In this document: positions 1 through 9,677 of the stretch, piece by piece
Position numbering within the stretch: the stretch's first letter is position 1
Layout: every line of letters starts with the position of its first letter
Source: Arenimonas metalli CF5-1
GTDB lineage: Bacteria > Pseudomonadota > Gammaproteobacteria > Xanthomonadales > Xanthomonadaceae
Length of the DNA: 64,000 nt
Direction: 5' to 3'
Assembly (NCBI RefSeq): GCF_000747155.1
Contig: NZ_AVCK01000016.1
Span: 24,746 to 88,745 of the forward strand
Position numbers and translations under genes: made by a program
The notes under the pieces: generated by a model
What the model saw: only the letters and a program-made list of their open reading frames with translations
Database searches by the model: none
Told to the model about the DNA's origin: nothing

Positions 1-2
1 TG

Positions 3-344
3 GCGCGGGTGGACAACGGCGCGCGCTGCGCCCAGATCGCCGACCGCATCCTGCGCGCGGTCAACGAAACGCCCTTCGAAATCAGCGGCCACGGCCCGCT
101 GGCGGTGACCTGCACCATCGGCGCGGTGACCTGTCCGTTCATCGAGGGCGACAACACGCCGATCTGGAACGAACTGGTGGGCATCGCGGACCAGGCGCTT
201 TACCTGGGCAAGTCCGGCGGCCGCAACCGCTGGTTGATCGTGGACAACGTCCGCGTCGCCGCGGCCGAAGACGTCGGCGCGTTGCTGGCGCAGCCTCTGC
301 AGCAGGCGGTCGACGCCGGGCTGGTCAGCCTGCGGACGTCGTGA
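3..344 (+). CDS. GGDEF-domain protein, C-terminal fragment (probable diguanylate cyclase)
   Basis: This is the 3' end of a gene that begins before the window; the reading frame is open from base 3 to the TGA at 342-344. The visible residues match the end of a GGDEF domain: the CTIGAV strand, then ADQALYLGKSGGRNRW, the usual C-terminal helix and glycine/arginine turn. The GGDEF signature itself would lie upstream, so catalytic competence for making cyclic di-GMP cannot be judged. About 30 residues follow the domain, so GGDEF is the last domain of the protein. The family makes cyclic di-GMP from two GTP; that activity is inferred from the family only. Confidence 0.8.
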   Translation, partial: ARVDNGARCAQIADRILRAVNETPFEISGHGPLAVTCTIGAVTCPFIEGDNTPIWNELVGIADQALYLGKSGGRNRWLIVDNVRVAAAEDVGALLAQPLQQAVDAGLVSLRTS

Positions 345-419
345 CGGCAAGTCGCCATGGCCCCGCGGTCGCCCAGCGCAGGCTGTTTCCGTTCATCTCG
401 CCGGTGCTAGCCTCGTGGC

Positions 420-1616
420 ATGACCTGTGGTCCTGCATCCACCTGCCGCAGATGGCTTCCGGCGTTGGCACTGCTGCTGTCGCTGGCGGCCTGCCAGCGC
501 GACGCCGCGGTGGATTCCGCCAGTGCGTCGGCGCCGGACATGGGACCCGCGGCCGAAGAAAACGGCGCCGTCAGCGTCGCCCCCATCCCGCCCGCCGCCC
601 CGGCGCCGAAGCCCGCCGTCGAATCCAGCAACCCGCGCGAGGCATCGGTCGATTGGTCGCCCGCCTCCCTGACATCGGGCGAGGCCTGGATCAGCTGCGA
701 CCTGGACTACGACGCACATGGAGACGGCGACCCGCTGCTGGCCCTGGACCGCGAGTCACTGGAGTCCGCGCTCGCCGGCTGCGTCGAGCGCGGCGTGCTG
801 CGGCTGCGCTACCGCGGCCGCGTCGCCACCGATTTCGCCGCCCTGGTCGAGCGCACCACGCGCGTCGCCAATGACCTCGGCATCCGCAAGCGCGTCCTCG
901 ACCTCGACTCCGCCGGCGGCATGGTGGAGGACGCCATCCGGGCGGGTGATTTCATCGCGGAGTCGCGCTGGACGATCTGGGTGCGCGAGGAGTCGATCTG
1001 CCACAGCGCCTGCGTGTTCCTGCTCAGTGCCGGCGACGTGCGCCGCATCGCCGGCCATGTCGGCATCCACCGGCTGATCCGCATGAGCTCCACCGCCACC
1101 ACCCGGGCCGAACTCAATGCCGAACTGCGCGTGGTCCATGGCCGCGTTCGCGACTACCTCGAGCGCAATGGCTCCAGCGTCGACGTGGCCGACCTGATGA
1201 TGGCGGTGCCCAACCGCAGCCTGCGCATGCTGTCGGCCGACGAACTGCTGCGCTTCGGCCTCGATGGCGTGAACCCGGCGCAGGACGACCTGGACCGGCT
1301 GCGGCTCCAGCGCGAATGCGGCCAGGACTTCGTGTCTCGCCGCGACGCCTTCGCCCGCGCCTTCGACCGCAAGTGCCGCGAACACGAGAGCGAGCTCGAC
1401 CAGCTCAACGCCTGCGGCCTGGCCCTGCGCCGTGACTTTGGTTTTCCCGATGCCGAATGCCCGGCCGAGAGCCCGCTGTCGGAGTTCGACCTGGCCCAGG
1501 CCGAGCCGGAGCCGGCGGATCCGACCCCCGAAGCGTCCGGACCTCCGCTGGGCGGCGCGTACGTCGACGGCCAGGGCGCCGCCGTGATGCCCACCCCGCA
1601 ACCGCCCTCTGGCTAG
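420..1616 (+). CDS. ClpP-like (COG3904-type) lipoprotein
   Basis: A 398-residue protein. It starts with a lipoprotein signal: a hydrophobic run ends in LLSLAAC, placing the lipidated Cys at residue 25, followed by about 55 Ala/Pro-rich linker residues. The core resembles the ClpP/crotonase-fold predicted periplasmic proteins. It has the LDLDSAGGMVEDAI glycine-rich strand-turn, a candidate Ser nucleophile in CHSACVFLLSAG, and a candidate His in GHVGIHRL. Several Cys residues after 290 (REC, RKC, NAC, AEC) could form disulfides, and the tail is Pro/Glu-rich. It would sit in the periplasm anchored to a membrane. Protease activity is inferred from the fold family; no substrate is suggested by the neighbours. 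No clear Shine-Dalgarno precedes the ATG. Confidence 0.65.
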   Translation: MTCGPASTCRRWLPALALLLSLAACQRDAAVDSASASAPDMGPAAEENGAVSVAPIPPAAPAPKPAVESSNPREASVDWSPASLTSGEAWISCDLDYDAHGDGDPLLALDRESLESALAGCVERGVLRLRYRGRVATDFAALVERTTRVANDLGIRKRVLDLDSAGGMVEDAIRAGDFIAESRWTIWVREESICHSACVFLLSAGDVRRIAGHVGIHRLIRMSSTATTRAELNAELRVVHGRVRDYLERNGSSVDVADLMMAVPNRSLRMLSADELLRFGLDGVNPAQDDLDRLRLQRECGQDFVSRRDAFARAFDRKCREHESELDQLNACGLALRRDFGFPDAECPAESPLSEFDLAQAEPEPADPTPEASGPPLGGAYVDGQGAAVMPTPQPPSG

Positions 1617-1705
1617 GGCTTCGGCTTTTCGAAACCTGGCGCCTTGGCGTACTCCGCCTGCTTGCGCGCCGTACGCTCCGCCCGCCGTCGCTCCGCGCGG
1701 TACAC
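1613..1705 (-). CDS. possible 30-residue basic small protein after pyrC
   Basis: Just downstream of pyrC on the same strand is a GTG-initiated frame of 31 codons ending in TAG. Its product is rich in Arg, Ala, Lys and Glu, with motifs YRAERRRAERTARKQ and GFEKPKP. A GAGG ribosome-binding-like sequence made partly from the pyrC stop region lies 8 nt before the GTG. Codon choice (GCG, CGC, AAG, GAG) is like the neighbours. Its stop overlaps the stop of the convergent lipoprotein gene. It could equally be chance coding in GC-rich spacer or a remnant of a longer gene; no family is recognised. Confidence 0.25.
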   Translation of the reverse strand: MYRAERRRAERTARKQAEYAKAPGFEKPKP

Positions 1706-1714
1706 CCGTTTACC

Positions 1715-2755
1715 TCAGGCCTCGAGCCGCCAGGCGAGCGACGTGCCGGCGCGCAGGGGCACCAGCGCGCTGCTGCCCTCGCCCAGCTCGGCGGGAATGT
1801 CCCAGGGCTCGCGCACCAGCGTAATCGTGTCGGTATTGCGCGGCAGGCGGTAGAAATCCGGCCCGTGGAAGCTGGCGAACGCCTCCAGCTTGTCCAGCGC
1901 GTCCTGCTGCTCGAACACCTCGGCGTAGAGCTCGATGGCGCCATGCGCGCTGTACATGCCGGCACAACCGCAGGCCGATTCCTTGGCGCCACGCGTGTGC
2001 GGCGCACTGTCGGTGCCCAGGAAGAACTTCGGGCTGCCGCCGGTGGCCGCGGCGACCAGGGCCAGGCGGTGTTCTTCGCGCTTGAGCACCGGCAGGCAGT
2101 AGTGATGCGGCCGGATCCCGCCCTGGAAGATGGCGTTGCGGTTCATCAACAGGTGGTGCGGGGTGATGGTGGCCGCCACGTTGGCCGGCGCCGCCGCCAC
2201 GAACTCGGCCGCCTGCCGGGTGGTGATGTGCTCGAGCACGATGCGCAGCTTCGGGTAGCGCTGCACCAGCGGCTTGAGCAGGGTTTCGATGAACACGGCC
2301 TCGCGGTCGAACACGTCCACGTGGGCGTCGGTGACTTCGCCGTGCACCAACAGGGGCAGGTCGTGCTGCTCCATGGCGGACAGCGCGGCGTGGCAGTTGT
2401 CGATGTGCTTCACGCCGGAGTCGGAGTTGGTGGTGGCGCCGGCCGGGTACCACTTCACCGCGTGCACGAAGCCGCTGGCCTTGGCCTCGGCGATGTCAGC
2501 CGGCGTGGTGCGCTCGGTGAGGTAGAGCGTCATCAGCGGCTCGAAGGCCAGGCCCGCGGGCACGGCCGCGAGGATGCGGTCGCGGTAGGCGCCGGCCAGG
2601 GCGGCGTTCACCACCGGCGGCACCAGGTTCGGCATCACGATGGCGCGGGCGAAGCGGCGGGCGGTGTCGGGCAGCACGCGGGCCAGCATGTCGCCGTCGC
2701 GCAGGTGCAGGTGCCAGTCGTCGGGGCGGGTGATCGTGAGGCGGGTGGCGGTCAT
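1715..2755 (-). CDS. pyrC: dihydroorotase (class II, homodimeric type)
   Basis: Catalyses reversible cyclisation of N-carbamoyl-L-aspartate to dihydroorotate, the third step of pyrimidine synthesis, in the cytoplasm. The 346-residue product matches the usual length of enterobacterial-type PyrC. The N-terminus carries the zinc-binding HLHLRDGD motif (His15 and His17). [15 protein letters not shown] contains the lysine expected to be carboxylated to bridge the two zincs. VHGEV and LEHITTRQA supply further metal and substrate residues, and FLGTDSAPH supplies the catalytic Asp. It stands alone rather than with other pyr genes, as is common in gammaproteobacteria. A 7-bp inverted repeat lies 26 nt before the ATG. 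Confidence 0.95.
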   Translation of the reverse strand: MTATRLTITRPDDWHLHLRDGDMLARVLPDTARRFARAIVMPNLVPPVVNAALAGAYRDRILAAVPAGLAFEPLMTLYLTERTTPADIAEAKASGFVHAVKWYPAGATTNSDSGVKHIDNCHAALSAMEQHDLPLLVHGEVTDAHVDVFDREAVFIETLLKPLVQRYPKLRIVLEHITTRQAAEFVAAAPANVAATITPHHLLMNRNAIFQGGIRPHHYCLPVLKREEHRLALVAAATGGSPKFFLGTDSAPHTRGAKESACGCAGMYSAHGAIELYAEVFEQQDALDKLEAFASFHGPDFYRLPRNTDTITLVREPWDIPAELGEGSSALVPLRAGTSLAWRLEA

Positions 2756-2780
2756 GGCGGGGCGGGCACCGTGGGTGGGT

Positions 2781-2802
2781 GCCTTATTGTCGCTGATAAG
2801 GC
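2781..2802. promoter_or_regulatory. inverted repeat in the pyrC leader
   Basis: GCCTTAT and ATAAGGC form 7-bp perfect arms around an 8-nt spacer, about 26 nt upstream of the pyrC ATG. It could be an operator or a leader hairpin. Chance is possible at this size and no matching regulator is in the window. Confidence 0.3.
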
Positions 2803-2809
2803 TAAAAGC

Positions 2810-2890
2810 GGTACCGGGTTCATTTTCTTTCGCCGGTGAGACTGGCGTGGGCCGCTGGTCTCACCGGCGAAAGAAAATGAACCCGGTACC
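2810..2890. repeat. 81-bp palindromic element with 33-bp perfect arms (GGTACCGGG type)
   Basis: The arms 2810-2842 and 2858-2890 are exact reverse complements, each starting GGTACCGGGTTCATTTTC on its outer side, with a 15-nt loop at 2843-2857. The element lies in the spacer between pyrC and the next minus-strand gene. One arm of the same sequence with a single mismatch recurs at 6734-6766. No coding capacity; it looks like a non-autonomous dispersed palindromic element. Confidence 0.85.
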
Positions 2891-2928
2891 AAAAAACGCG
2901 GGGAGCCCACCCACCGGGGGCTCCCCGC
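2891..2928 (-). terminator. Rho-independent terminator of the SnoaL-like gene
   Basis: Read on the minus strand, an 11-bp stem (GCGGGGAGCCC at 2918-2928 paired with 2898-2908) with a 9-nt loop is followed by six T residues (A-run 2891-2896). It lies about 30 bp beyond the stop of the gene ending at 2960 and abuts the palindromic element. Confidence 0.75.
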
Positions 2929-2959
2929 TGCCAAACCGCCCCGGTCTGGCGTTGAACCG

Positions 2960-3457
2960 TCAGTTCGCGGCGAGGTGCTTCACCGGCTCCGGCATCGCCG
3001 AGCTGTGGTGCAGCACGATCTTCCACTCGCCATCCACCTTCTCGTACACGTAGGTGTAGCGGGCCTGCACCCGGCGGGTCTTGCCGGCCTCGGTCAGGGT
3101 GAAGGTGTAGATGCCGGCGTCGATGGCGGTGTCTTCGTCCACCTTCTGGATGTTGCGGGTGTTGATGACGCCCTTGGGCTGCAGGGTCAGGAACTTCACG
3201 AAGTAGTCCTGCACCTCGTCGCGGCCTTCGCGCATCCAGTTCGAGACGGTGGGCTGCAGCACGCCTTCCTCGGCGTACAGCGCGGCCACCTGCTCGGGCT
3301 TGCCGGTGGCGAGGGCGGCGTTCCAGGTATCGAACAGGGCGGCGATCTCGCGCTCGGCCGGGTCGGTCGGGGCCGGGGCGGCCTGGGTGTATTCACGGGC
3401 CTGGGCGGTGCCGGCCAGGGTCAGGACCAGGGCGGTGGAAAGCAGGGTGCGGGTCAT
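2960..3457 (-). CDS. secreted SnoaL/DUF4440-like (SgcJ/EcaC family) protein
   Basis: A 165-residue protein with a clear Sec signal peptide (MTRTLLSTALVLTLAGTAQA, cut expected after AQA), so periplasmic. The mature part is one alpha+beta cone domain of the SnoaL/DUF4440 type. EREIAALFDTWNAALATGKP forms the first helix, AALYAEEGVLQP follows, and VQARYTYVYEKVDGEWKIVLHHSS gives the paired C-terminal strands. This fold serves enzymes and association domains alike, so no reaction can be named. The start was chosen for the signal peptide and a GGAGAT ribosome-binding site 6-8 nt upstream; the frame stays open further upstream but that stretch is arginine-rich shadow coding. It is monocistronic with its own terminator. 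Confidence 0.8.
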   Translation of the reverse strand: MTRTLLSTALVLTLAGTAQAREYTQAAPAPTDPAEREIAALFDTWNAALATGKPEQVAALYAEEGVLQPTVSNWMREGRDEVQDYFVKFLTLQPKGVINTRNIQKVDEDTAIDAGIYTFTLTEAGKTRRVQARYTYVYEKVDGEWKIVLHHSSAMPEPVKHLAAN

Positions 3458-3533
3458 CGGGGATCTCCGGTTGGGGTTGTCATTCGGCTCACGTCGGTGA
3501 CACCATCCTCGCCGCCGTGACCCCGGGCGCCGT

Positions 3534-3562
3534 CTGCCGGTTGGCAGAGCCCGTGCTCTGCC
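3534..3562. promoter_or_regulatory. nested palindromes ahead of the LuxR-type gene
   Basis: GGCAGAGC (3543-3550) and GCTCTGCC (3555-3562) form an 8-bp perfect inverted repeat with a 4-nt loop. CTGCC at 3534-3538 can also pair with GGCAG at 3543-3547. It lies in the 149-bp divergent spacer, 45 bp before the chosen ATG of the regulator gene. It may be an operator or a small dispersed palindrome; it argues against translation starting at the upstream GTG at 3517. Confidence 0.4.
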
Positions 3563-3606
3563 GATCGGCGGAGCCGGCCCCCGCCCCCACCGCCGAGACT
3601 GCCGAC

Positions 3607-4346
3607 ATGCAAGATGCCGCACCCCGACTGGCCCGCTGGCGCGCCGAACTTCGCGAAGACGCGACCGCCGCCCGGCAGCGCCGCGCCCTGGCCCGCGCCG
3701 CCGAATCGCTGGCCCTGGCGCCCGACGCCGCGCGGGCGGCCGAGGCGGTGCTGCGCGTGGCCGTCGAGCTGACCGGGGCGCGTGATGCGGCGGTGCTGGC
3801 CCGCGTTGCGTCCGGCGTACGCCTGCTCGCCGGCCTCGGTGCCGCGCGGCCCGCGGGGGCCACGGTGCCCGGCGGCACCGGTTGGCGCACCTTCGCGCCC
3901 GGCTGGACGGCGGCGTCGGAATCCGGCCCCGGCCACGACGAGTGGCTGCTGCCGGACACCGCCTCACCGGGCACCGAGTGGCGCGGCGGCATCCGCTTCG
4001 CGGGCCAGGTGCTGGGCGCGCTGGTGCTGCGCCTGCCCGATCCCGGCGCCGAGGGCCTAGATGAAACGCTGTGCGTGCTCGCAGCCCTGCTCTCGCCCTG
4101 CCTGGCACCGGCCTCGGCGGCCCGACGCCCGCGCCGCCGCCAGGACAGCGCGCTGCGCCAGCTCACGCCGCGCGAACGCCAGGTGCTGGCGCTGCTGCCG
4201 CGCGGCCTGAGCAACCAGGGCTTGGCCGAGGCGCTGGGCATCGCGCCCGGCACCGCCAAGTCCCACGTCGAACGCATCCTGCGCAAGCTCGAATGCCGCG
4301 ACCGCACCCAGGCCGCGGTGATGGCCGTCGAAGGAGGCCTCTCCGC

Positions 4347-4350
<4 letters not shown>
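3607..4350 (+). CDS. LuxR-family (GerE HTH) transcriptional regulator
   Basis: A 247-residue predicted DNA-binding regulator. About 170 N-terminal residues look like a poorly conserved GAF-type sensory domain (AVLRVAVELTGARDAAVLARV, then a later FAGQVLGALVLRL strand pair). The C-terminus is a standard LuxR/GerE helix-turn-helix: LTPRERQVLALLPRGLSNQG, then APGTAKSHVERILRKL. There is no receiver domain, so it is probably not phosphorylated directly. An in-frame GTG at 3517 would add 30 residues but would translate through the palindrome, so the ATG is preferred. The stop overlaps the start of the histidine kinase (ATGA), with AAGGAGG just upstream, so the two are translationally coupled and probably act in one pathway. 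Confidence 0.75.
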
Positions 4351-6241
<1,891 letters not shown>

Positions 6242-6254
<13 letters not shown>

Positions 6255-6730
6255 ACGAACAGGCGCTGCTGTCGGCGCGCATCCTGGTGGTGGACGACGG
6301 CGCCGCGAACGTCGCACTGCTCGAAGAGCTGCTCGGCCGCGAAGGCTTCACCCAGGTGCTGGGCACGACGCAGCCCGAGCGCTGCCTCGAACTGGTGCAG
6401 GCCTTCCAGCCCGACCTGCTGCTGCTCGACCTGTGGATGCCCGGCGTCGATGGCTTCGAACTGCTCGCGCAGCTGAGCGCCCCCGCGCCCGGCCAACTCC
6501 CGGTCCCCGTGATCGTCCTCACCGCCGACGCCACCCGCCGCACCCGCCACCGCGCCCTCGGCCTCGGCGCCCGGGACTTCCTCACCAAGCCCTTCGACCC
6601 GCTCGAAGTCCTGCTCCGCGTCTGGAACCACCTCGAAGTCTCGCTCCTGCTCCGCCGCCTCCGCGACCTCGGCCAAGAAACCGAACTCCCAAGACGCCCC
6701 AAATCAAATGAACCAGGTTCATTTGCTTAA
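6242..6730 (+). CDS. single-domain response regulator
   Basis: A 162-residue receiver-domain protein: acidic pair in ILVVDDG (Asp18-Asp19), phospho-acceptor Asp63 in LLLLDLWMPGVDGF, Thr in VIVLTAD and Lys in FLTKPFDPLEVLLRV. About 35 residues follow the receiver and contain no recognisable output domain; a short helical stretch (RVWNHLEVSLLLRRLRDL) resembles the linker that often leads into an HD-GYP or other output domain. The last few residues (SNEPGSFA) and the stop codon are encoded by the palindromic element at 6705-6725. The protein may therefore have been shortened or re-ended by element insertion. It overlaps the hybrid kinase gene by 13 nt. Confidence 0.8.
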
Positions 6731-6801
6731 AGCGGTACCGGGTTCATTTTCTCTCGCCGGTGAGACGGCAGGCCTTCGGTTCAAATGAACCTGGTTCATT
6801 G
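6705..6801. repeat. composite palindromic element between response regulator and glpQ
   Basis: Two palindromes bound the segment: CAAATGAACCAGGTTCATTTG at 6705-6725 has a central A, and its inverted copy at 6782-6801 has a central T (last base differs). Between them, 6734-6766 repeats one arm of the 2810-2890 element with one mismatch. The left palindrome encodes the C-terminal residues of the response regulator, whose stop TAA lies just beyond at 6728-6730. The right one encodes the stop codon of glpQ. Non-coding otherwise. Confidence 0.8.
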
Positions 6802-7920
6802 GGTTGCCGGGACCGCTATTCGGGCGGCGGCGGGGTCGTCGACGAAGACGGCGTCCACGCCGGCCGATGCGTAGGCGCGGAGTTCGCGTGTTGAACCGTC
6901 CTCATCGCGGGCGGGGACTTCGCCTTCGCTGCGGAACGCTGGTTCGATGAAGATGTTCTCGGGGCGGAAGGTGTAGGCGATGACCTGCAGGCCCTGGGCA
7001 TGCGCGGCGTCGACCAGGGCGCTGCGGTAGCCGTCGGCGTGCGGCTTGATCTGGAGCATGCGGTAGTGCGGGCCGATGGCGTCGGCATAACCCGCGATGC
7101 CGGGGAGGCCTTCAGTCACCAGCTGCCCGTAGGTGCGCGGGGCACCTGCGTGCACGGTGTCGAAGGGCGCGGTATCCGGCGCGCCGATCAGCTGCAGCAG
7201 GCGCACGTTGCCGCCGCGCGGCAGCTTTGCGCGCAGCCAGCGCAGGTTGGCGGTTTCGAAGGACTGGATGATCACGGGCGCACGGCGCGTGTACTCGTGC
7301 GCGGCCAGCGCATCTAGCAGCGGCTGCTCCATCGCGAGGCCCAGTCCCGCGAAGTAAGTCGGATGCTTGATCTCCGGCACCAGGCCGATGTCGCGCCCGC
7401 GCCTCGAAGACTCGGCGGCCACCAGCGCCACGATTTCATCGAAGGTGGGCACCTCGAACCGGCCGTCCCACGCGGTCGAGCGCAGCGCCGGCAGCCGCTC
7501 GATCGCCCGCAGGGTCTTGAGCTCGGCAAGCGTGAAGTCTTCGGTGAACCAATCCTCGACCCAAACGCCATCCACTTGCTTGCGGGTCCGTCGCGCGGCG
7601 AACTCCGGCCGCGAAGCCACGTCGGTCGAATCCGACAGCGCATTCTCGTGCCGCGCCACCAGCACCCCGTCGCGCGTCATCACCAGGTCGGGCTCGATCG
7701 CGTCGGCACCGTGTTCGATCGCCAGCGCGTAGGCCGCCAGCGTGTGCTCGGGCCGCAGCGCGCTGGCTCCCCGGTGGGCGATGACCCAGGGGCGCGAGGG
7801 GGCGGTGGCATCGGGCGGCGGCATGGGCGACAGCGTAGCGCGGGGCGCGGGCGCGCAGGCGGCCAAGGTGGCGGCCAGGGCCAGCAGCGGCAGGAAAAGC
7901 ACGTGGTGGATCCTTTTCAT
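6796..7920 (-). CDS. glpQ: glycerophosphodiester phosphodiesterase, periplasmic GlpQ type
   Basis: Hydrolyses glycerophosphodiesters to glycerol-3-phosphate and an alcohol. The 374-residue protein has a lipoprotein signal (LAATLAAC, Cys22), so it is probably lipid-anchored in the periplasm rather than freely soluble like the E. coli enzyme. The TIM-barrel GDPD domain shows VIAHRGASALRPEHTLAAY (catalytic His, first substrate loop), DAIEPDLVMTRDGVLVARHE (metal-binding Glu/Asp and second His), VPEIKHPTYF (Glu and Lys) and the end motif GVDAVFVDDPAAA. The long insert with VWVEDWFTEDFTLAELKTL is typical of GlpQ rather than UgpQ. The stop codon is inside a palindromic repeat. No glp transport gene is adjacent. 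Confidence 0.9.
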   Translation of the reverse strand: MKRIHHVLFLPLLALAATLAACAPAPRATLSPMPPPDATAPSRPWVIAHRGASALRPEHTLAAYALAIEHGADAIEPDLVMTRDGVLVARHENALSDSTDVASRPEFAARRTRKQVDGVWVEDWFTEDFTLAELKTLRAIERLPALRSTAWDGRFEVPTFDEIVALVAAESSRRGRDIGLVPEIKHPTYFAGLGLAMEQPLLDALAAHEYTRRAPVIIQSFETANLRWLRAKLPRGGNVRLLQLIGAPDTAPFDTVHAGAPRTYGQLVTEGLPGIAGYADAIGPHYRMLQIKPHADGYRSALVDAAHAQGLQVIAYTFRPENIFIEPAFRSEGEVPARDEDGSTRELRAYASAGVDAVFVDDPAAARIAVPATQ

Positions 7921-7983
7921 GCCCGCACCTTAGCCGCAGGGCATGACAGTTCTTGCCGGGAGTGGACCGGCCCCGCTGGAAAC

Positions 7984-8925
7984 TCAGCCGCGACGGCCGG
8001 CCGCCCCGAGCGCCCGCTGCTCCAGCCACGCCACCAGCGCTTCATCCGCCGCGCCCTGGCGGGTAAAGCCAAACGCATGCTCGTCGTCGCGGTGGCGATC
8101 GAGCCAGATGCCCTCGCCCGTCGCCGGCCGGGTCGCAGCCAGCCACAGCGCGGTGTCCGCGCCTTCGCCGGCATTGCGCAGCAGGGCGCGGAACAGCTTG
8201 CGGAAGCCGGGCAGCGCGGTGCGCACGCCGTCGGTATCCACCCAGCCCGGATGCATCACCCACGCGCGCGGGGCGCCGGGACCCTGGCGGTTCCAGTAGT
8301 GCGTCAGCGCCACCTGCGCGCGCTTGTGCTGCGCGTAGGCGAGGAAACCATCGTGGGTTCCGGCGTCGGCGGCCTCCAGCACGGCCAGGTCCAGCGCCGC
8401 GCCGTACATGCCGCCGGAGCTCATCGAAATGATCGCGCTGCCGGCGGTGAGCGCGCCGCCCTCGCGCAGGGCGCCGTCCAGCACCCAATGGCCGAGCAGG
8501 TTGGTGGCCAGGCCCTGCTCGACGCCCTCGGCCGTGCGCGCGAACTCGTGGCACATCACGCCGACGTTGTGCACCAGCACGTCGATCGCCCCCTCGCCCG
8601 CGACCTGGGCGGCGGCGCGGCGGATGTCGTGCATCAGCGAGAGATCGACGGCTACCGGCACGACCTTGCCGGGGCCTCTCGCCTCGGATTCCAGCGCCGC
8701 CAGCTTGCGGGCATCGCGCGCGAAGGCCAGCACGGTGGCGCCACGCGCCGCCGCGCCCAGCGCGATCGCGCGGCCGATGCCACCGGTCGCGCCGGTCACC
8801 AGCCAGCGCTGCCCGCTGAAATCAGCCTGCAGCCCTGCATCGCCCACGCGCCGCTTGAAGCCCAGCCGCGAGAACGGCCGCGCGAACCGGGCGTAGAAAA
8901 TCGCCGCGCCCAGGGCCTTGATCAT
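7984..8925 (-). CDS. short-chain dehydrogenase/reductase (DHRS12-like)
   Basis: A 313-residue NAD(P)-dependent oxidoreductase of the SDR superfamily. About 40 N-terminal residues precede the nucleotide-binding fold, which begins WLVTGATGGIGRAIALG (TGxxxGIG). HNVGVM replaces the usual NNAG strand end. The catalytic region is ISMSSGGMYG for Ser and YAQHKRAQ for YxxxK, and HPGWVDTDGV follows. Length and the MSSGGMYG pattern fit the eukaryote-like DHRS12/retinol-dehydrogenase-like branch. The substrate is unknown. Its ATG overlaps the stop of the upstream double-cupin gene (ATGA), so the pair is one operon. Confidence 0.85.
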   Translation of the reverse strand: MIKALGAAIFYARFARPFSRLGFKRRVGDAGLQADFSGQRWLVTGATGGIGRAIALGAAARGATVLAFARDARKLAALESEARGPGKVVPVAVDLSLMHDIRRAAAQVAGEGAIDVLVHNVGVMCHEFARTAEGVEQGLATNLLGHWVLDGALREGGALTAGSAIISMSSGGMYGAALDLAVLEAADAGTHDGFLAYAQHKRAQVALTHYWNRQGPGAPRAWVMHPGWVDTDGVRTALPGFRKLFRALLRNAGEGADTALWLAATRPATGEGIWLDRHRDDEHAFGFTRQGAADEALVAWLEQRALGAAGRRG

Positions 8926-9602
8926 GCCGCCCACCGCGCCAGGAAATCGGCGTCCAGATGCCCGGTCTTGACCAGGATGCGCGCGCCCTTCGGCGCCCGC
9001 GGCGCGTGCTGTGAGAGATGCGGGCTGCGCAACCAACTGCCGGCCGGATACTCGCCGTGCTCGTCCTCGAACACGCCGTCGAGCACAAGGATCTCCTCGC
9101 CGCCCCAGTGCGTATGCGGCTGGAACACGGTGCCCGGCGCCCAATCCACCAGCGCGGTGTGCTGGGTGCCGAAGGAATGCAGCGGCATCACGCGCAGGCC
9201 GGGCACCAGGCCGGGCCGCCATTCGCCGGCGCGGGTGTCGATGCGCACGCGCTCGGTGTCGCCCGGCTGGAACTGCCGCAGCTTCACGAACAGCGTGCAG
9301 CCGGCTTCACTGCGCGGCGCGTGCCGGCTGCCGTCGGGATTGCGCAGGTAGGTGCCCGGGCCATGGTCGCCGGTGTCGTCGCTGAACACGCCGTCCAGCA
9401 CCAGGATTTCCTCGCCGTCGGGATGTTCGTGGGTCGGGAACACCGAGCCCGGCGCGTAACGCACGAGGCTGGTGGCGCGCGCAGCCTCATCGCCCACGCG
9501 ATCCAGCAGGCAGCGCGTGACGCCCGGCGAGGGCGACGGCTGCCACGGTGAATCGCCGGGGCGAAGGACGACGCGTCGGGTGAAGTCGGCGTGCAGGCGC
9601 AT
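8922..9602 (-). CDS. double ChrR-type cupin protein
   Basis: A 226-residue protein made of two similar cupin halves. Each contains a closely matching metal-site motif: PTHEHPDGEEILVLDG in the first half and PHTHWGGEEILVLDG in the second, each followed by a downstream strand ending HAPRS or HAPRA. The halves resemble the cupin domain of ChrR-type anti-sigma factors, but there is no N-terminal zinc-finger anti-sigma domain, so sigma-factor control is not implied. Two intact HxH...E sites suggest both halves bind metal. Start chosen at MRLHADF, preceded by AAGG; the open frame upstream has no support. Cotranscribed with the SDR gene through a 4-nt overlap, so a joint oxidative role is plausible but unproven. 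Confidence 0.75.
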   Translation of the reverse strand: MRLHADFTRRVVLRPGDSPWQPSPSPGVTRCLLDRVGDEAARATSLVRYAPGSVFPTHEHPDGEEILVLDGVFSDDTGDHGPGTYLRNPDGSRHAPRSEAGCTLFVKLRQFQPGDTERVRIDTRAGEWRPGLVPGLRVMPLHSFGTQHTALVDWAPGTVFQPHTHWGGEEILVLDGVFEDEHGEYPAGSWLRSPHLSQHAPRAPKGARILVKTGHLDADFLARWAA

Positions 9603-9677
9603 GGCGGAAACCTTGGAGTGAGCCGCAAGTATGGCCCCCACCCGGTAGAAACAAAGTGCACAAGCCCTGAAGCCCCG

